A DNA stretch of 64,000 nt, taken from Flavobacteriales bacterium. Lineage in GTDB: Bacteria; Bacteroidota; Bacteroidia; Flavobacteriales_D; Crocinitomicaceae. Shown here one piece after another: positions 30,689 through 39,098 of this stretch. The translations under genes and the position numbers were made by a program. The stretch covers positions 124,001 to 188,000 of the forward strand of contig CANFJL010000004.1 in assembly GCA_947447525.1 (NCBI GenBank), read 5' to 3'. How positions within the stretch are numbered: position 1 is the stretch's first letter; every line of letters starts with the position of its first letter. Under the pieces are notes generated by a model. It did not search any database, was not told where the DNA came from, and worked only from the letters and a program-made list of their open reading frames with translations.

Positions 30689-32474
30689 CAGCGTCTAAAG
30701 CTTTTCTAACGATTAAAGCTTTTGCTGGACCTATACATTTTTCTAAAGCCATTAATTCCGCAGAATTAATGGCTTTTATGGTTTTAAATTCTTGGAAGAG
30801 CTGAGACATTGTTTTTTCTCCTATGCCAGGAATGTCCAATAAACTTGATTGTATAGCATTTTTACTTCTTAGATCTCGATGATGCGTGATCCCAAAACGA
30901 TGCGCTTCATTTCTAATATGTTGAATGACTTTCAAGCTTTCGGATTTCTTATCAATATATAAAGGATAGGAGTCTCCTGGAAAAAATATTTCCTCTAATT
31001 TTTTAGCAATTCCAACTACTGCAAATGCACCTCTCAATCCTAATGCATCTATGGATTCCATTGCGGCACTTAATTGACCTTTCCCGCCATCAATTACTAC
31101 GAGTTGAGGATAGGGTAGTTTTTCTTCTTTCAAGCGTTTATAGCGCCTGAAAACTATTTCTTTCATGGAGGCAAAGTCATCTGGCCCATCTACGGTTTTA
31201 ATTAGAAAATGCCGATATTCTTTTTTGAAGGGTTTCGCATCTTTAAAAACTACACATGCTGCAACGGCATTAGTTCCTTGAAAATTAGAATTATCAAAAC
31301 ATTCAATTTGATGCGGTAATTCGGTCAAATGGAAGTCTTTTTTTATTTGTTCTAAAATCCTTAGCGTATGTCTTTCTGGAGCAACGAGACTTTCTTTTTT
31401 TCTTTGATCTAAGCGGAAATAATTTGCGTTTTTAATCGATAATTCTAGTAATTTAAACTTGTCACCCTTTTGAGGGACATGACACTCAAAGGATTTAAAA
31501 TCAATGTTCAATGGATGCGAAGTCAGTACTTCTTTGTTCTGACTTTGGTATCGTTCTCTTAATTCCGGTAAAGTAAATGCCAGGACATCAGCAGCGTTCT
31601 CTTCTAGTTTCTTGATAATTTCCGAAGAATATCCATGAATTATGGCCCCCTCAGACACTACTAGATAATTGATGAAAAATGAGCGCTCATCTTCCATCAG
31701 TGAAATCACATCTAAATCTAATACATGATTAGAAACCACCATGGATTTTGATTTATATTGCAAAAGTTGCTCATAGATTTCTTTATACTCCTGAGCTTTC
31801 TCAAATGCAAGTTCTTTTGAACTCTCTTGCATTTTATGCTTTAATTCTTGAAGAAGCGCATTCGTTTTCCCTTTCAATAATAAGGTGATTTGATGAATGG
31901 AATCTAAATAGTTTTCTTCAGATTGATACCCAACACAGGGACCTTTACATTTCCCAATATGATAATCTAAGCATACTTTAAACTTATTTTCTTGGATGTT
32001 CTTTAGTCTCAAATCAAAGTTGCAAGAGCGCAAAGGATAAGTTTCTTTTATTAATTTTAAAAGGGTATTCATCATTTTGACATTAGCGTAGGGACCGAAA
32101 TACTGGGTGCCATCATTTTCTTTTTTTCGCGTGCTGATTACCCTTGGGAATGCTTCGTTTTTTATTCCGATCCATGGAAATGTCTTGTCGTCTTTTAAAA
32201 GAATATTGTATTTTGGCCGGTATTGTTTAATGAGATTATTCTCTAATAACAAGGCGTCAAGTTCTGTGTCGACTACTAAATACTCTATTTTGGTAATCTG
32301 TTTAACTAAAACTGCAGTCTTATTATTTTCGAATGTTTTTTGAAAATAGGAGTGGACTCTTTTTTTTAGATTCTTAGCTTTTCCTACATAAATAATCTTT
32401 CCTTCCTTTGAAAAGTACTTATAGATTCCTGGTTTCTCAGGAATTGTTTTTATATAGGTTATTAGGTCTTTCAA
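30681..32474 (-). CDS. uvrC: Excinuclease ABC subunit C
   Basis: GIY-YIG domain PGIYKYFSKEGKIIYVGKAKNLKKRVHSYF; FDNSNFQGTNAVAACVVF; PQLVVIDGGKGQLSAA; C-terminal HhH. Confidence 0.96.
   Translation of the reverse strand: MKDLITYIKTIPEKPGIYKYFSKEGKIIYVGKAKNLKKRVHSYFQKTFENNKTAVLVKQITKIEYLVVDTELDALLLENNLIKQYRPKYNILLKDDKTFPWIGIKNEAFPRVISTRKKENDGTQYFGPYANVKMMNTLLKLIKETYPLRSCNFDLRLKNIQENKFKVCLDYHIGKCKGPCVGYQSEENYLDSIHQITLLLKGKTNALLQELKHKMQESSKELAFEKAQEYKEIYEQLLQYKSKSMVVSNHVLDLDVISLMEDERSFFINYLVVSEGAIIHGYSSEIIKKLEENAADVLAFTLPELRERYQSQNKEVLTSHPLNIDFKSFECHVPQKGDKFKLLELSIKNANYFRLDQRKKESLVAPERHTLRILEQIKKDFHLTELPHQIECFDNSNFQGTNAVAACVVFKDAKPFKKEYRHFLIKTVDGPDDFASMKEIVFRRYKRLKEEKLPYPQLVVIDGGKGQLSAAMESIDALGLRGAFAVVGIAKKLEEIFFPGDSYPLYIDKKSESLKVIQHIRNEAHRFGITHHRDLRSKNAIQSSLLDIPGIGEKTMSQLFQEFKTIKAINSAELMALEKCIGPAKALIVRKALDAAT
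30745..30776 (+). terminator. Perfect 14-bp hairpin inside uvrC 3' end; candidate terminator for convergent M43 gene
   Basis: AAAGCCATTAATTC-cgca-GAATTAATGGCTTT followed by TTATGGTTTT; 57 bp past the M43 stop. Confidence 0.55.
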
Positions 32475-32507
32475 TCTTTAATTAATCTGGTGAAATTAGG
32501 CAAAAAA

Positions 32508-32533
32508 AAACCGATCACGAAGGATCGGTTTTT
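32508..32533 (-). terminator. Intrinsic terminator downstream of the S1-like protease gene
   Basis: AAACCGATC-acgaag-GATCGGTTT with A/T runs; lies between 32549 stop and uvrC start. Confidence 0.8.
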
Positions 32534-32548
32534 AATATATAAGGTAAA

Positions 32549-34969
32549 TTAATTTTTAATAATGCGTTTTGTAATAATTCCTGATGGACTGTAAATCACT
32601 ACTTGATAAATACCAGCAGCAAATTCACCCATCTCAATTACTTGTGAGTTGTTATTCTTTACCTCAAAGCGCTTCAAAACTTGACCAGTAATACTCGTTA
32701 ATTCCATTCGTTGAATAGTACTTGATGCAGCTCCAAAATTAAGGGTAATATTATCTTGAGTTGGATTAGGATATAAGGTAACTTGATCTAATAAATTTTC
32801 CTCTAATCCGGAACTTGCTACAATATTAACCTTGTAATCTTCTACTTCTCCAAAGGTACTTTGGTCACATGGTATGATTGCACCATCTACAGAATAGGAA
32901 ATTCGAACGCGCATGTTAACACTTCCCGTTACCGCTGTTGTTGGAACTGTAAAATTAAATACATTACTCCATCCAGCCGCTACAATCACATAAGCAACTT
33001 GTTCTCCAGCGTCAACGAAATCTAAATCATTATTGTAATCAATCCAAACTGCAATCTCGTCATCCGTGTATGCTTGAGCTGTTCCTCCAACAATTCCGGG
33101 TAATACTGTAATAGTATAAGCGGCACCTTTTGATAAGTTGGTACTTAAAGTTGTGTAATTTGCATAACCTCCAACGGAACATGCTGAAGTATTGTTGATG
33201 GTATTTAAAGTTACTGTATTGATGTATTCGTCGCAGGTTGCAGAAGAACCAGCACAAGGACCTGTTTGTTGAACTACAGTAATATAATTTGTTTTTATTT
33301 CACTGTCGCTTCCTAAGGAATTTGTTGCCACTAAGGTCACAGTATATTGTCCAACAGTATTAAAAATTACTTGCGGATTTTGACTTGTTGCAGATGTTCC
33401 TCCAGTATAGGCCCATCCACTTCCAGAAATAGTCCAAGCCCAAGAGGTAGGAGCTCCAGAACTTTGATCCGTGAAGGCAACTGTTCCTCCCGTATTAACG
33501 GTTGTTGGTACACCAACAAATTGAGCAATTGGAGCAGTAGGAACAACAGCGCTACAAGGATCTGCTGAACCATTAAGGACTAATAATCCTGTATTTCCTG
33601 GATCTAAATAAGTCTTTAATTGCTGATTGGTAGCGGTACCATTACTTACCCAATCGTATGATATCTTACCGTAAGAATCTGGGGCTGTTAACGCAGTACA
33701 AAAAGACCCTCCTCCAGTAAGTGTTCCAATAATTCTTCCAGAACTATTATTAAATAAAGGTGATCCAGACGATCCCCCTTCTGTTACACCTGTACCATTA
33801 GAATTTGCCGACCAAGTTATTCTCCAATGAGTGTTTGGAGTAGATCCTCCCCATGTTGTTGTTGCAGTGGTACCACTAAAAGTTGAAATTTTCTTAATAT
33901 CACCTGCAGGATGATGTATTCCAACTCCTCCAGTAGTAGGTGTATTATTGGCATCCCAACCATTCCAATACGCATTAAAATTGGCACTTTTTAAAGTGGT
34001 AATAGTAGCGGCTTGGTTGGCAGTTGTTCCCATTTGAACTAATAAAAAGTCAGATCCAGTCGTCCCGCCACCATCATTAGCATCTGCTAATCTGATACAT
34101 CCAGTAATAAAATAATTTGCTAATGTACCTACGACACTTGGATTCGTACAAGTAGGTGCCTCATATCTAAAATAGAATTTCCATTGATTCATATTAGCGG
34201 CAGTAGCAGAAACACCACAATGCAATGCTGTTAAAAATAAGGGTTTACAATCCAATGCGGTATTATTCACTAAAGATCCAGAACACCAACCTGCTTGGGC
34301 CCCTTCTACAACATATAAACGAGCAACACCTCTTTTTTGATTTTGCCAATTGTCGCCAACAGGACTACAATTTACATTGATTTCACAGGAGGCTGATTCA
34401 TTAATTTTTAGTGCATTGGGATTACCAGTGGAACGATAATTATACATGATGCGATCAATAAATATTTCTGATGGAGTCGTATAGGCTGGCTCCGTTAGAG
34501 TTAAGATCATTTCATCGCCAAAACATAAGGCAGCGTTTTGCATGAAATGAGATTCCACATCATTTTTGGTCATCGTAGGGTGCAACATTTTACCTTTTAA
34601 ATCTTGGATATTAAGTGTTGTTCCACCATAAATAATAAATCTTTCGAATAGAAAACTTATAGCTTCCGCTCCTGGTGATTTAACATGTAATTGCCATTGT
34701 CTAGACCCATCACTTAAGGTTTTCCAGATTCCAGAATTGGTACTCGTAATATTTGCAGCCCTTGCTACACCAATGCGGTATAATTCCCCGTTTTTATCTC
34801 TTTGTAAATCCTCAATTTTAATTAACTCTAAATCAGGAGCAGTAATTAAGGTTGTTGGAATTCCTTTATCAAAAGAGAATTTAGATATTGTTGTAATTTG
34901 TGCATCAATATTCTGAAGAGAACTGAGTGTTAAAATACAAATTAGAAAAGAAAGTATCCGTGTTTTCAT
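32549..34969 (-). CDS. Trypsin-like (lysyl endopeptidase-type) serine protease with PKD, GEVED and T9SS sorting domains
   Basis: Putative triad: TALHCG, GSDFLLVQ, GGSSGSPLF; PKD TVNTGGTVAFTDQSSGAPTSWAW; GEVEDYKVNI; LYPNPTQDNITL C-term. Confidence 0.92.
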   Translation of the reverse strand: MKTRILSFLICILTLSSLQNIDAQITTISKFSFDKGIPTTLITAPDLELIKIEDLQRDKNGELYRIGVARAANITSTNSGIWKTLSDGSRQWQLHVKSPGAEAISFLFERFIIYGGTTLNIQDLKGKMLHPTMTKNDVESHFMQNAALCFGDEMILTLTEPAYTTPSEIFIDRIMYNYRSTGNPNALKINESASCEINVNCSPVGDNWQNQKRGVARLYVVEGAQAGWCSGSLVNNTALDCKPLFLTALHCGVSATAANMNQWKFYFRYEAPTCTNPSVVGTLANYFITGCIRLADANDGGGTTGSDFLLVQMGTTANQAATITTLKSANFNAYWNGWDANNTPTTGGVGIHHPAGDIKKISTFSGTTATTTWGGSTPNTHWRITWSANSNGTGVTEGGSSGSPLFNNSSGRIIGTLTGGGSFCTALTAPDSYGKISYDWVSNGTATNQQLKTYLDPGNTGLLVLNGSADPCSAVVPTAPIAQFVGVPTTVNTGGTVAFTDQSSGAPTSWAWTISGSGWAYTGGTSATSQNPQVIFNTVGQYTVTLVATNSLGSDSEIKTNYITVVQQTGPCAGSSATCDEYINTVTLNTINNTSACSVGGYANYTTLSTNLSKGAAYTITVLPGIVGGTAQAYTDDEIAVWIDYNNDLDFVDAGEQVAYVIVAAGWSNVFNFTVPTTAVTGSVNMRVRISYSVDGAIIPCDQSTFGEVEDYKVNIVASSGLEENLLDQVTLYPNPTQDNITLNFGAASSTIQRMELTSITGQVLKRFEVKNNNSQVIEMGEFAAGIYQVVIYSPSGIITKRIIKN

Positions 34970-35031
34970 AGTTGAATAGTTTTAGTTAATTTCACTTACA
35001 CAAATATAACATTTATCACAAAATTTCCTAA

Positions 35032-35721
35032 ATGTATCTAATTTATATTATCGAAGACGAAACTGTATTATTAGAATTAATTCGATTAAATCTCGAAATT
35101 GAGGGGTATAAAGTAGAAGGAATACAATCAGGAAAAGTGGCTTTTCATCAGGCAAAAAAAATTTCTGAAGCAGATTTGGTCATCTTAGATGTAATGCTTC
35201 CAGAAGTAAATGGCCTAGATGTATGCAAAGAAATTAGGCGGTTTAGTGAAGTGCCGATCTTATTTTTATCCGCTAAAGGCACCACTTCAGATAGGGTTGC
35301 AGGACTTAAACTTGGCGCAAATGACTATCTGCCAAAACCCTTTGACTTAGAGGAGTTAATGTTGAAAGTAAAAATCCTGATCAGCAGTAATTCTTCATTG
35401 GTACCTGAAAAAACATTGCTTAAAATTGGTCCATTAGAGGTCAATTTCAATACTTTCGAAGTTCTTGATCCAGCAAGAAAAGTCATTCATGTTTTTTCAA
35501 AACGCGAAATTGAATTATTAAAATTGTTTTCAGAGAGAGCTGGAAATGTAATTTCACGAGATGATATTTTAGATAAAATTTGGGGCAAAGACCAATACCC
35601 AACTACTCGAACTATTGACAATTATATACTTTCATTTCGCAAATTATTTGAGGAAGATCAAAAGGAACCTAAATTTTTCCATTCTATTAGAGGTGTAGGG
35701 TATAAATTAACTTTGGCATAA
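35032..35721 (+). CDS. OmpR/PhoB-family response regulator
   Basis: REC YIIEDETVLLELIRLNLE...DLVILDVMLPEVNG...PKPFDLEEL; winged-helix C-term FSKREIELLKLF...RTIDNYILSFRKLF. Confidence 0.94.
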   Translation: MYLIYIIEDETVLLELIRLNLEIEGYKVEGIQSGKVAFHQAKKISEADLVILDVMLPEVNGLDVCKEIRRFSEVPILFLSAKGTTSDRVAGLKLGANDYLPKPFDLEELMLKVKILISSNSSLVPEKTLLKIGPLEVNFNTFEVLDPARKVIHVFSKREIELLKLFSERAGNVISRDDILDKIWGKDQYPTTRTIDNYILSFRKLFEEDQKEPKFFHSIRGVGYKLTLA

Positions 35722-35743
35722 TCCGAATAAGGGCGTACTTTTG
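35713..35743 (+). promoter_or_regulatory. Bacteroidota-type promoter for ribE operon (TTG-N20-TACTTTTG)
   Basis: TTG 35713-35715 lies inside the 3' end of the upstream response regulator; TACTTTTG 35736-35743; ATG at 35765. Confidence 0.65.
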
Positions 35744-35764
35744 TAGAGGTCAAAAAATTAAAAC

Positions 35765-36361
35765 ATGTTTACTGGAATAATTGAAAATTTAGGGGAAATT
35801 GTTAATATCAATATGGAAGCGACCAATAAACATTTTGTCGTGAAGTCAGATTTCACAGATGAATTAAAAGTTGATCAGAGTATTGCTCACAATGGATGCT
35901 GTTTAACAGTAGTTGATTTAGATTTAAATAATAATACCTATTCTGTTACAGCCATTAAAGAAACTTTAGACAAAACAAATTTAGGTACCTGGAAAATCGG
36001 AACAATCGTAAATTTAGAACGATGTATGCTTATGAATGGTCGCTTGGATGGACATATTGTTCAAGGACATGTTGATGTGACCGCTATTTGTACAAATATT
36101 ATAGATGAAAATGGAAGTTGGAGGTATAACTTTAAGTATAATTCCCCTCATTTGACCGTAGAAAAAGGTTCTATAACAGTGAATGGAGTAAGTTTAACGG
36201 TGGTTGATTCTAAAGTAGGATCATTCTCCGTGTGTATTATTCCTTATACCTATGAACATACTAATTTCCATGCTTTGACCATTGGGTCAACAGTAAATCT
36301 TGAATTCGATATTATCGGAAAGTATGTAAGTCAATGGTTAATTCAAACCGGAAAAGTATGA
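35765..36361 (+). CDS. ribE: Riboflavin synthase alpha subunit
   Basis: MFTGIIENLGEI; SIAHNGCCLTVV; DGHIVQGHVDVTA; GSITVNGVSLTVVD. Confidence 0.95.
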   Translation: MFTGIIENLGEIVNINMEATNKHFVVKSDFTDELKVDQSIAHNGCCLTVVDLDLNNNTYSVTAIKETLDKTNLGTWKIGTIVNLERCMLMNGRLDGHIVQGHVDVTAICTNIIDENGSWRYNFKYNSPHLTVEKGSITVNGVSLTVVDSKVGSFSVCIIPYTYEHTNFHALTIGSTVNLEFDIIGKYVSQWLIQTGKV

Positions 36362-36690
36362 GTTTACCTATGAGTGAAATGCAAGAGCAAGTAGACCAAT
36401 GGATTAAAAAACATGGGGTTCGCTACTTTAACGAATTGACCAATACTGCAATTTTAATGGAAGAGGTCGGAGAATTAGCGCGCGTAATGTCTAGAAGGTT
36501 CGGTGAACAAAGTGAAAAGGAATCAGATAAAGATCGCGATTTGGCAGATGAGTTAACAGATGTCCTCTTTGTATTGATTTGTATTGCCAATCAAACAGGC
36601 GTAGATCTTACCAAAGCATTCCAGGAAAACTTGAATAAAAAGACACAGCGCGATACTACGCGGCATCATAAAAATGAAAAATTAAAATGA
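36358..36690 (+). CDS. MazG-like nucleotide pyrophosphohydrolase
   Basis: MEEVGELARVM (ExxE) and DLADELTDVLFVL (ExxD). ORF track start 36334 is probably too early; ATG at 36358 forms an ATGA overlap with ribE. Confidence 0.88.
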   Translation: MSLPMSEMQEQVDQWIKKHGVRYFNELTNTAILMEEVGELARVMSRRFGEQSEKESDKDRDLADELTDVLFVLICIANQTGVDLTKAFQENLNKKTQRDTTRHHKNEKLK

Positions 36691-37247
36691 CAAATGAATT
36701 TAATTTACGGGTATTAAAATCTGTTAAAGCAGGCAATCATGTTCTTTGTACGCATGAATTACCCCTACCAGTAGATTTATTACAAGAAATCATCTCTTTT
36801 TGTATTCCTCAACCTGAAGAAGGCTCTCCGCGCATGATAATTTTATGTGCTGATAATGATAGCGCTGTCCAATTGGGTGCTGAACTTGCTCCTTTTATAA
36901 AAGAAAAAGATCTCACGCTAGATTTAATTTTAGAAAAAGGTAATAAAGTTAAACAACGCAATGATTTATTTGATGGCACGGAAGTCATTGTTGGAACTTC
37001 AAGAAGGGTTTGTGAAATGTATTTTCAAAATGGTTATAACATTAGTAAAATGAAAATGCTGATTGTCCTTGAAATGGATAAACAAATGAAAAAAGCATGG
37101 AAAGGATTCATTTCTAGAATGGCTGAAAGTTTACCAAAAGTGAAGCAAGTTTTGTTTGTTTGTGATCCAATTGACGAAAGAATTGATGAGTATATTGACT
37201 TATATACCGCGGTTCATCAAAGATTTATTTTTGAAAATAATATATGA
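36687..37247 (+). CDS. Degenerate DEAD-box helicase domain-1-like protein lacking Walker A and DEAD motifs
   Basis: Pattern resembles helicase domain 1: ILCADNDSAVQLGAELAPF (motif Ia-like), GTEVIVGTSRRVCEMYFQNGYNISKMKMLIVLEMDKQMKKAW (motif Ib/II-like), LFVCDP (motif III-like). Confidence 0.6.
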   Translation: MTNEFNLRVLKSVKAGNHVLCTHELPLPVDLLQEIISFCIPQPEEGSPRMIILCADNDSAVQLGAELAPFIKEKDLTLDLILEKGNKVKQRNDLFDGTEVIVGTSRRVCEMYFQNGYNISKMKMLIVLEMDKQMKKAWKGFISRMAESLPKVKQVLFVCDPIDERIDEYIDLYTAVHQRFIFENNI

Positions 37248-37627
37248 AAAAAACCAATTCAATTCGCATCGATGAAGCATTAATCAGCTTGCGGCCAATG
37301 ATCAAAATAGAACAGGATGATAAAAAACCATTGGAATTGTTCCAAAATGATGTCTTGCGACCTGTTCTAAAATATCAACATGAATTGATGGAATTAGAGA
37401 TGTTAAACAATCCAATATTTAAGCATCTTAAGTCTAAACGACTTAATCCAACTGCCCACCGGACTGCCTTACAAAAATTAGTGCAAACGCCAGAACTTAA
37501 ATTCAGATGCCTTGGATTAATTTTAGGCATGTTGTGTAATAAAGAATACCAATTCTATTTAGAACACAAAACAGAATTAAATAAGCGCATTTCTGCAATG
37601 ATCGTAGATCGAATTGTAAGTATTTAA
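37244..37627 (+). CDS. Hypothetical protein (127 aa), operon partner of pseudo-helicase
   Basis: ORF starts in an ATGA overlap with the upstream gene; no family recognised. Confidence 0.6.
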   Translation: MKKTNSIRIDEALISLRPMIKIEQDDKKPLELFQNDVLRPVLKYQHELMELEMLNNPIFKHLKSKRLNPTAHRTALQKLVQTPELKFRCLGLILGMLCNKEYQFYLEHKTELNKRISAMIVDRIVSI

Positions 37628-37915
37628 TTACTTTTCTTTATCCTTAATCAATTGTTTTTTTAACGCATCAATGGCCTCATTGGTCGCTTCTTCGAAACTA
37701 GGGCAATTCTTTTTTACGAACAATTCTTTCCCTGGAATATGTAATTTGATTTCCACAAACTTATTGGCGTGATCCTCATCTTTTTCCACCTTTAAAAAAA
37801 CTTCACTACTCGTAATATGTTGATGGAATAAATTAAGTTTCTCTAATTTTTCATGAACAAAAGTCATTAGATCTTGGTCGGCCTTGAAATGAACCGTGTG
37901 AATTTGAATTTCCAT
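37628..37915 (-). CDS. hpf: Ribosome hibernation promoting factor / sigma-54 modulation family
   Basis: EIQIHTVHFKADQDLMTFVHEKLEKLNLFHQHITSSEVFLKVEK...; size and xerC/rpsU context. Confidence 0.9.
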   Translation of the reverse strand: MEIQIHTVHFKADQDLMTFVHEKLEKLNLFHQHITSSEVFLKVEKDEDHANKFVEIKLHIPGKELFVKKNCPSFEEATNEAIDALKKQLIKDKEK

Positions 37916-37919
37916 ACTA

Positions 37920-38795
37920 TTAAGAATTTGTACCTCTAGGGTGTGCTTGTAAATATACTTTATTTAATTGGGCGAAGGAGTTGTGTGTATAGACTTGTGT
38001 TGCTGCTAAACTTGCATGACCTAATAGATCCTTTAAGGTTTCCAATCCAGCACCTCTATTCAACATATGCGTTGCAAAGGTATGTCTTAGCACATGCGGA
38101 CTTTTTTTATCTAATTGGGTGGCAGTACCCAAATAAGCGACGATTTTTCGGTAAACAAAATTTGGATATAATTGATTTCCATTGGAAAGAACGAATAAAT
38201 ATTTTGTTCTTCCACAGGTTGCATTTCTAATAGATCTATACGCCTCAATCTTTTCAAATAAAAGAGAATTGATTGGAATAATCCGTTCTTTATTGCGCTT
38301 CCCTAATACTTTTATTGCTCCAGGTTGTGTATCACTATCCAAAAGATGGATCAATTCACTTAAACGAATGCCCGTTTGATAAAAAATCTCTACCATTAAA
38401 GCATCTCGTTGCCCATCAAAATCAGCACTAAAATAATGACCCAGATGTTCTGTACTCATTTCGGATTCTTTAGCAAAAGAAGGCAAGCGCTTCTCACTTT
38501 TTGGACCTTTAAGTTTGTTTAATGGATTATGGGAAACTAGACCCTCCTTTCTTAACCACTTATACCAACTTCTTAAGCTTGCTAATTTGCGATTGACGCT
38601 TTTATTGGCAACGCCTTTTTCAATAAGTTCTACGATCCAAGATCGGATAAAAGACGAACTCAAACTAGAAAATTCTTGAATAGATTGTATTTCAGCAAAT
38701 TCGATGAATTGCTTTAAGTCATTTTCGTAAGCAATTAAAGTATGCTCCGAATAGCGTTTTTCAAAATGAAGATAATCGATGAAATTAGTAAGCAT
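37920..38795 (-). CDS. Tyrosine recombinase XerC/XerD-like
   Basis: N-terminal SAM-like domain; YQTGIRLSELI, HVLRHTFATHMLNRGAGLETLKDLLGHASLAATQVYTH catalytic motifs. Confidence 0.93.
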   Translation of the reverse strand: MLTNFIDYLHFEKRYSEHTLIAYENDLKQFIEFAEIQSIQEFSSLSSSFIRSWIVELIEKGVANKSVNRKLASLRSWYKWLRKEGLVSHNPLNKLKGPKSEKRLPSFAKESEMSTEHLGHYFSADFDGQRDALMVEIFYQTGIRLSELIHLLDSDTQPGAIKVLGKRNKERIIPINSLLFEKIEAYRSIRNATCGRTKYLFVLSNGNQLYPNFVYRKIVAYLGTATQLDKKSPHVLRHTFATHMLNRGAGLETLKDLLGHASLAATQVYTHNSFAQLNKVYLQAHPRGTNS

Positions 38796-38799
38796 AAAA

Positions 38800-38819
38800 A
38801 AAGGAGCTAATGCTCCTTT
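38800..38819 (-). terminator. Intrinsic terminator downstream of rpsU
   Basis: AAAGGAGC-taat-GCTCCTTT with an A-run on the + strand (T-run on the minus strand). Confidence 0.8.
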
Positions 38820-38840
38820 AACGCTATTAAAATATATTAG

Positions 38841-39032
38841 TTACATTTCTGCAGACTGCATTCTTTGTTTGTAAGCAGCACGAATTACTTCCTGACGACG
38901 AGAAATTGAAGGTTTTTCAAATTCTTTTCTAGCTCGAAGTTGCTTCATCATATTAGTTTTTTCGAATTTCTTCTTATACTTCTTTAATGCTCTTTCGATG
39001 TTTTCGCCTTCTTTGATTGGAATAATTAACAT
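38841..39032 (-). CDS. rpsU: Ribosomal protein S21
   Basis: IIPIKEGENIERALKKYKKKFEKTNMMKQLRARKEFEKPSISRRQE. Confidence 0.95.
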   Translation of the reverse strand: MLIIPIKEGENIERALKKYKKKFEKTNMMKQLRARKEFEKPSISRRQEVIRAAYKQRMQSAEM

Positions 39033-39065
39033 ATCTACTTAATTTTTATAATAAACTTTGGGTGG

Positions 39066-39095
39066 CAAAGATACACCAAAATCAATAATTTGCAA
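39066..39095 (-). promoter_or_regulatory. Bacteroidota-type promoter for rpsU (TTG-N19-TATCTTTG on minus strand)
   Basis: + strand CAAAGATA at 39066-39073 and CAA at 39093-39095. Confidence 0.65.
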
Positions 39096-39098
39096 CTT

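Noticed and set aside
36334-36357. Early start of the MazG-like ORF
   Set aside because: Would overlap ribE by 28 bp; ATG at 36358 gives a standard ATGA overlap and matches the conserved N-terminus better.
37920-38795. Tyrosine recombinase as evidence of an integrative element
   Set aside because: Neighbours are hpf and rpsU, the usual housekeeping context of XerC/D-type recombinases in this phylum; no att repeats, tRNA or phage genes seen.
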